Source: Denitromonas ohlonensis (GTDB lineage Bacteria; Pseudomonadota; Gammaproteobacteria; Burkholderiales; Rhodocyclaceae). Taken from it: a stretch of 64,000 bases of DNA. Both the position numbers and the translations under genes were made by a program. Below the pieces are notes generated by a model. It saw only the letters and a program-made list of their open reading frames with translations. It had not been told where the DNA came from and did not search any database. The stretch's first letter is position 1; every line of letters begins with the position of its first letter. Shown piece after piece: positions 60,048 through 64,000 of the stretch. Where the stretch lies: the NCBI RefSeq assembly GCF_007625205.1, contig NZ_VMNI01000021.1, positions 62,001 through 126,000 on the forward strand. Reading direction: 5' to 3'.

Positions 60048-62138
60048 ATGCTTGAACTGACGAGCGTGGCAGTCTGGGGCTATGCCCTCGCTGCCGCGGC
60101 GTTCGGGCTGTTCGGCGTGTATCTCGCGGCGGCCTGGCGTGGGCAGGGGGCGGGTGGTCGCTTGTTGCTGGCGGTCGGGGTCAGTGCGCTCTGGTGTGTT
60201 GCCAATGCCGCCATGATTTCCGGCCTCGCCTTTGCGGGCGCCGCCGCCGTGTTGCTGGCGGTGGCACGCGACGCCGCCTGGCTCGCGTTCGTGGTCGGGC
60301 TGATCCATCAGATCGATGGCAGTCGCCGCGCCTGGCCCGCGCGGGTGGCCATTGCCGTGATCGCGCTGCGTCTGCTGACAGCACTGATGACCGTGCTGGA
60401 CCTGTCTTGGCCGATTGACCCTCAGCGCGCCCTGATTTTCCTCCACCTTGTCGCGGCGGTGTATGCGCTGGTGTTGGTCGAGCAGCTCTATCGCTTGTTG
60501 CCGTCAGCGTCGCGCTGGGGGCTCAAGCCATTTTGCCTGGCCATGGCCGCGTCCGCGGTCTTCGACCTCTATCTGTATGCCGATGCCTTCCTGTTTGGCG
60601 CCATTGATCGCGACATCTGGAGTATTCGCGGCCTGGCCCATGCGCTGGTCTTGCCACTGATTGCCATTTCGGCATCGCGGGTGCCGGGTTGGGCGATCCG
60701 GCTGTCGGTGTCGCGGGAGATGGTGTTTCATTCGACGGCCCTGGCGGCGTCCGGTCTGTATCTGCTGCTGGTGGCCGCGGCGGGCTACTACGTGCGCTAT
60801 TTTGGCGGCGACTGGGGGCGGGCACTTCAGGTCACGCTCTTTTTTGCCGCCTTGCTGCTGTTGGGTGTCGTCGCCGTGTCGGGCACGCAGCGCGCACGGC
60901 TGCGGGTCTGGCTCAACAAGCATTTGTTTCCCTATCGCTACGACTATCGGATTGAGTGGCTGAAATTCACCCGTGCCCTATCGACCCACGGGGACCACCA
61001 GGATCTTGGCCAGACGACGATTCGTGCGTTGGCGGATCTGGTGGAGAGTTCGGGCGGGGGCTTGTGGCTTGACGACGGGCAGGGGCGGTTCGTGATGCGG
61101 GCCCGGCTCAATATGGGTGAGTCTTCGATTGAGGAGTCGGCCGACGGGCCGCTGTGCCGCTTCCTGGCTGACGAGGGCTGGGTCTTCAATCTCGAAGAGT
61201 ATCGAATGCGTCCCAAGACCTACGGCGAGCTGACCCCGCCACGCTGGCTGTCAGAGCTGGATGACGGCTGGCTTGTGGTGCCACTGACCGCGGGCGAAAC
61301 ATTGATCGGGTTTGTTGTGTTGCTGGCTCCGCGTACGCCCGTCGACATCAACTGGGAAGTGCTCGATTTGCTCAAGAGTGCCCAGCGTCAGGCGGCGAGC
61401 TATCTGGCCCGGATGCAGGCGGCCGAAGCCTTGATCGAGGCGCGTAAGTTCGATGCCTTCAATCGGATGTCGGCGTTTGTGGTGCATGACCTGAAAAACC
61501 TGGTCGCCCAGATGTCGTTGATGCTCAAGAACGCCGAGCGTCACAAGGACAACCCTGAATTTCAGGCCGACATGCTCGAAACCGTGGCGCACGTTGAGCA
61601 GAAGATGCGCGACTTGATGCAGCAACTTCAGAAAAAGACCGCAATCGAACGCGACCGGCAAGTTGATCTGGGGCAGCTGCTGGAGCGGATCCGGAAGCAG
61701 AGAGCGCATCTTCAGCCGGCCGTGTCGGTCCGTGTCGAAGCGCCCGCCATTCAGGTGCGCGCGAATGCCGAACGGCTTGAGCGTGTCGTGGGGCATATCG
61801 TGCAAAATGCCCTCGACGCGACCGGCGACGATGGTATGGTAACGGCATGTCTTCGTCGTCTCGACGAGACCCAGGCACTGATCGAGGTCAGGGATACCGG
61901 ATGCGGCATGTCGCCTGAGTTCATGCGCGACCAGCTGTTTCGGCCATTCCAGACCACCAAGGCGAGCGGCATGGGCATCGGCGTTTTCGAGGCGCGACAA
62001 TACGTGCGAGAGCTGGGCGGCGACATCCGTGTTGAAAGTACGCCCGGCGTTGGTACCACGATGCAACTCACACTCCCGACACAGCCGCGGCCAGATGCCG
62101 ACGCTGTGGCGCTTGCTCACTCAGACTCTGAACCATGA
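60048..62138 (+). CDS. prsK: PEP-CTERM system histidine kinase PrsK
   Basis: Membrane histidine kinase (696 residues). The N-terminal half has about eight hydrophobic segments (to residue about 280). A GAF-like region (about 310-430) follows, then the H-box with His480 in FVVHDLKNLVAQMS and a C-terminal HATPase domain with VGHIVQNALDAT (N-box), DTGCGMSPEFM (G1) and ASGMGIGVFEA (G2). Its stop overlaps prsR. This arrangement is the PrsK family of exosortase loci. Confidence 0.92.
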   Translation: MLELTSVAVWGYALAAAAFGLFGVYLAAAWRGQGAGGRLLLAVGVSALWCVANAAMISGLAFAGAAAVLLAVARDAAWLAFVVGLIHQIDGSRRAWPARVAIAVIALRLLTALMTVLDLSWPIDPQRALIFLHLVAAVYALVLVEQLYRLLPSASRWGLKPFCLAMAASAVFDLYLYADAFLFGAIDRDIWSIRGLAHALVLPLIAISASRVPGWAIRLSVSREMVFHSTALAASGLYLLLVAAAGYYVRYFGGDWGRALQVTLFFAALLLLGVVAVSGTQRARLRVWLNKHLFPYRYDYRIEWLKFTRALSTHGDHQDLGQTTIRALADLVESSGGGLWLDDGQGRFVMRARLNMGESSIEESADGPLCRFLADEGWVFNLEEYRMRPKTYGELTPPRWLSELDDGWLVVPLTAGETLIGFVVLLAPRTPVDINWEVLDLLKSAQRQAASYLARMQAAEALIEARKFDAFNRMSAFVVHDLKNLVAQMSLMLKNAERHKDNPEFQADMLETVAHVEQKMRDLMQQLQKKTAIERDRQVDLGQLLERIRKQRAHLQPAVSVRVEAPAIQVRANAERLERVVGHIVQNALDATGDDGMVTACLRRLDETQALIEVRDTGCGMSPEFMRDQLFRPFQTTKASGMGIGVFEARQYVRELGGDIRVESTPGVGTTMQLTLPTQPRPDADAVALAHSDSEP

Positions 62139-63496
62139 CCGAGAAACAACGCACCCTGATGGTGGTTGAAGATGACCCGGCGCTGCAAAAGCAGATGCGC
62201 TGGGCGTTTGGCGATTATGAAACCGTACTGGCCAGTGACCGTGAAAGTGCCCTTGCGCAGTTGCGGCGGTATGAGCCGCCCGTCGTGACCATGGACCTGG
62301 GATTGCCGCCGGATCCGGACGGCGTGAGTGAGGGGTTTCAGTTGCTGCAGGAAATGCTGACCCTGGCGCCGGACACCAAAGTTGTTGTGCTCACCGGGCA
62401 GCATGACCGCGAAAATGCGGTCCGCGCGATTGGCATGGGCGCCTACGATTTTTTTGCCAAACCGTTTGAGCCGGAGTTTCTTACGCTGACGATCGATCGG
62501 GCGTTCCGGCTTTACGATCTGCAGCGCGAGAATGTTCGCCTGCAAGAAGAACTGGGCTCGGCATTGAGCGGCATGCTCACACGCGACCCCGGTATGCTGA
62601 AAGTTTGCCGTACCGTCGAAAAGGTGGCGTCGGCCAACAACGTGACGGTGGCCTTGTTCGGCGAAAGCGGCACCGGCAAGGAGGTCATTGCCCGGGGCCT
62701 GCATGCCTTGTCGTCGCGCGCCAAGCAGCGTTTCGTTGCCATCAATTGCGCTGCGATTCCGGATGCCCTGCTCGAAGCCGAGTTGTTTGGCCACGAGAAA
62801 GGCGCCTTCACGGGGGCGATCAAGCAAACGCAGGGCAAGATCGAAACGGCCGACAAGGGGACGCTGTTCCTCGATGAAATCGGCGATCTGCCGATGCCCT
62901 TGCAGGCAAAGTTGTTGCGTTTCTTGCAGGAGCGCGTCATCGAGCGAATCGGCGGGCGTAGCGAAATTCCGGTGGATGTGCGCGTTGTGTGTGCGACGCA
63001 CCAGGACCTCAAACGCTTGATCGAAGCGGGCCGGTTCCGCGAGGATCTCTATTATCGACTGGCCGAGATCGTGATCGACATTCCGCCGCTGCGTGATCGT
63101 CCGGGCGATGCGAGCTTGCTGGCGCATGCTTTTGTCCAGCGCTTTGCCGAAGAAAATGGTCGGGGCAGCATGCGTCTGACCGATGACGCGATCGCAGCGA
63201 TTGAAGCGCAACCGTGGCCGGGCAATGTGCGCGAACTGGAAAACTGCGTGAAGCGGGCCGTGATCATGGCGGACGGCAATCGTGTGGCCGCCGATGATCT
63301 GGGGCTGGAGGCGGTCGAAGATGACCTGAATGTGTTGAATTTGCGCCAGGTGCGCGAAGCGGCCGAGCGTTCGGCGGTCACCAAGGTGTTGTCGCGCGTC
63401 AATGGAAATATTGCACGTGCAGCAGAGGTGCTCGGCGTCAGCCGGCCGACGCTGTACGACCTGATGAACCGATACGGAATCAAGAAGGAGGCCTGA
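62135..63496 (+). CDS. prsR: PEP-CTERM system response regulator PrsR
   Basis: Sigma-54-dependent response regulator (453 residues). The receiver has Asp54 in VVTMDLGLPP. The AAA+ domain has GESGTGKE and GAFTGA (GHEKGAFTGAIKQ), and the C-terminal Fis-type helix-turn-helix contains NIARAAEVLGVSRPTLYDLM. It pairs with PrsK (overlap ATGA) and should activate sigma-54 promoters of exopolysaccharide or PEP-CTERM genes, probably beyond the right edge. Confidence 0.93.
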   Translation: MTEKQRTLMVVEDDPALQKQMRWAFGDYETVLASDRESALAQLRRYEPPVVTMDLGLPPDPDGVSEGFQLLQEMLTLAPDTKVVVLTGQHDRENAVRAIGMGAYDFFAKPFEPEFLTLTIDRAFRLYDLQRENVRLQEELGSALSGMLTRDPGMLKVCRTVEKVASANNVTVALFGESGTGKEVIARGLHALSSRAKQRFVAINCAAIPDALLEAELFGHEKGAFTGAIKQTQGKIETADKGTLFLDEIGDLPMPLQAKLLRFLQERVIERIGGRSEIPVDVRVVCATHQDLKRLIEAGRFREDLYYRLAEIVIDIPPLRDRPGDASLLAHAFVQRFAEENGRGSMRLTDDAIAAIEAQPWPGNVRELENCVKRAVIMADGNRVAADDLGLEAVEDDLNVLNLRQVREAAERSAVTKVLSRVNGNIARAAEVLGVSRPTLYDLMNRYGIKKEA

Positions 63497-63498
63497 TC

Positions 63499-64000
63499 GT
63501 GCCTTTAGCGCTTAACCAGTCTCGCCGTGTCCGGCCCAGCCGGTTGATGACCTTGTTGCTGACCGCTGCCTTGTTGGCCGGGTGCGGAAGCAATCCCGAT
63601 GAAATGGTCGCTTCGGCGCGTGACTACCTTGAGAAAAACGATGCCAGCGCGGCCGTCATCCAGCTCAAGAATGCCTTGCAGGAAAAGCCGGATTTTCCCG
63701 AGGCGCGCTATTTGCTGGGTAAGGTCTACTACGCGCAGGACGACATGGCGGGGGCGGTCAAGGAGCTGCAGCTTGCCCTCCGCCTGGGCTACGACGAATC
63801 ACAGGTGGCGCCCATGCTGGCGCGGGCGCTGGTGCGCCAGGGGCAGCGTGAGGAAGTGATCCGAACCTACACCGGCACGGCGCTGAAAGATCCCAAGGCG
63901 CTGTCGGATCTGCTGACGGTCTTGGGGGATGCGCGGATTGGCGTCAACCGCGACGAGGCCGCACGCGACTACAACGAAGCGCTGAAGGCCAATCCGGATA
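63499..64000 (+). CDS. prsT: PEP-CTERM system TPR lipoprotein PrsT (partial)
   Basis: The first 167 codons of a gene cut by the window end. GTG at 63499 starts 2 bp after prsR, with AAGGAGG upstream. The lipoprotein signal has Cys29 in LLAGCGSNP. The following sequence is TPR-type (ARDYLEKNDASAAVIQLKNA, FPEARYLLGKVYYAQDDMAG). It fits PrsT, which is encoded after PrsR in exosortase loci. Confidence 0.85.
   Translation, partial: MPLALNQSRRVRPSRLMTLLLTAALLAGCGSNPDEMVASARDYLEKNDASAAVIQLKNALQEKPDFPEARYLLGKVYYAQDDMAGAVKELQLALRLGYDESQVAPMLARALVRQGQREEVIRTYTGTALKDPKALSDLLTVLGDARIGVNRDEAARDYNEALKANPD

Overview
The window is a gene-dense, GC-rich chromosomal segment. It looks like a denitrifying betaproteobacterium of the Rhodocyclales/Zoogloeaceae type (Azoarcus, Thauera or Denitromonas relatives). 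This is inferred from gene content: a cytochrome cd1 (nirS) denitrification cluster, an mla-ibaG-murA-his-tat supercluster, a short-form HisG, and a PEP-CTERM/exosortase regulatory locus (prsK/prsR/prsT). No database search was possible. There is no rRNA, CRISPR array, integrase or transposase. One tRNA is present (tRNA-Leu, CAA).

Layout. (1) 25-7704, minus strand: a sigma-54 response regulator followed by MSHA-type pilus/secretion genes mshM, mshL, mshN and mshE. (2) 7849-14924, plus: the phospholipid-transport operon mlaF-E-D-A-C-B, an ABC-2 exporter pair, ibaG and murA. (3) 14970-21812: histidine biosynthesis hisG, hisD, then hisC inverted on the minus strand, then hisBHAFIE. A HIT protein and tatABC follow. 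(4) 23773-28914: a DegQ/DegS-like protease, a Nif3-like protein, a FimV-like protein and a DUF2889-like protein. (5) 29191-31257: sucCD. (6) 31507-37123: PP2C phosphatase, FHA protein, metallo-beta-lactamase-fold phosphodiesterase-like protein, a GAF-domain PilB/GspE ATPase and a type IV pilin with a sigma-54 promoter. (7) 37280-45005: purB, a small protein, then on the minus strand queA-tgt-yajC-secD-secF and a membrane protein. (8) 45052-46193: tRNA-Leu and an esterase-like hydrolase. (9) 46242-58411: nitrite reduction and heme d1 synthesis (nirE; nirS-nirT-nirB; nirC-nirF-nirDL-nirG-nirH; nirJ-nirN), interrupted by an opposing HD-GYP gene. (10) 58615-64000: a polyprenyl-phosphate sugar transferase followed by prsK, prsR and the truncated prsT.

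How the genes fit together. The nir genes would provide periplasmic nitrite reductase, its electron carriers and the heme d1 pathway. Three FNR/DNR-type boxes sit in front of nirS, nirC and nirJ, so the cluster reads as three co-regulated units. The mla operon maintains outer-membrane lipid asymmetry. Two separate surface-appendage systems are present: the MSHA-type cluster and the GAF-PilB/pilin cluster. Each is next to a signalling gene, as is the PEP-CTERM/exopolysaccharide locus at the right edge.

The least conventional region is 31507-37123. There, phosphoprotein-signalling parts without a kinase, a cyclic-nucleotide-phosphodiesterase-like enzyme and a GAF-domain pilus ATPase lie directly upstream of a pilin gene.
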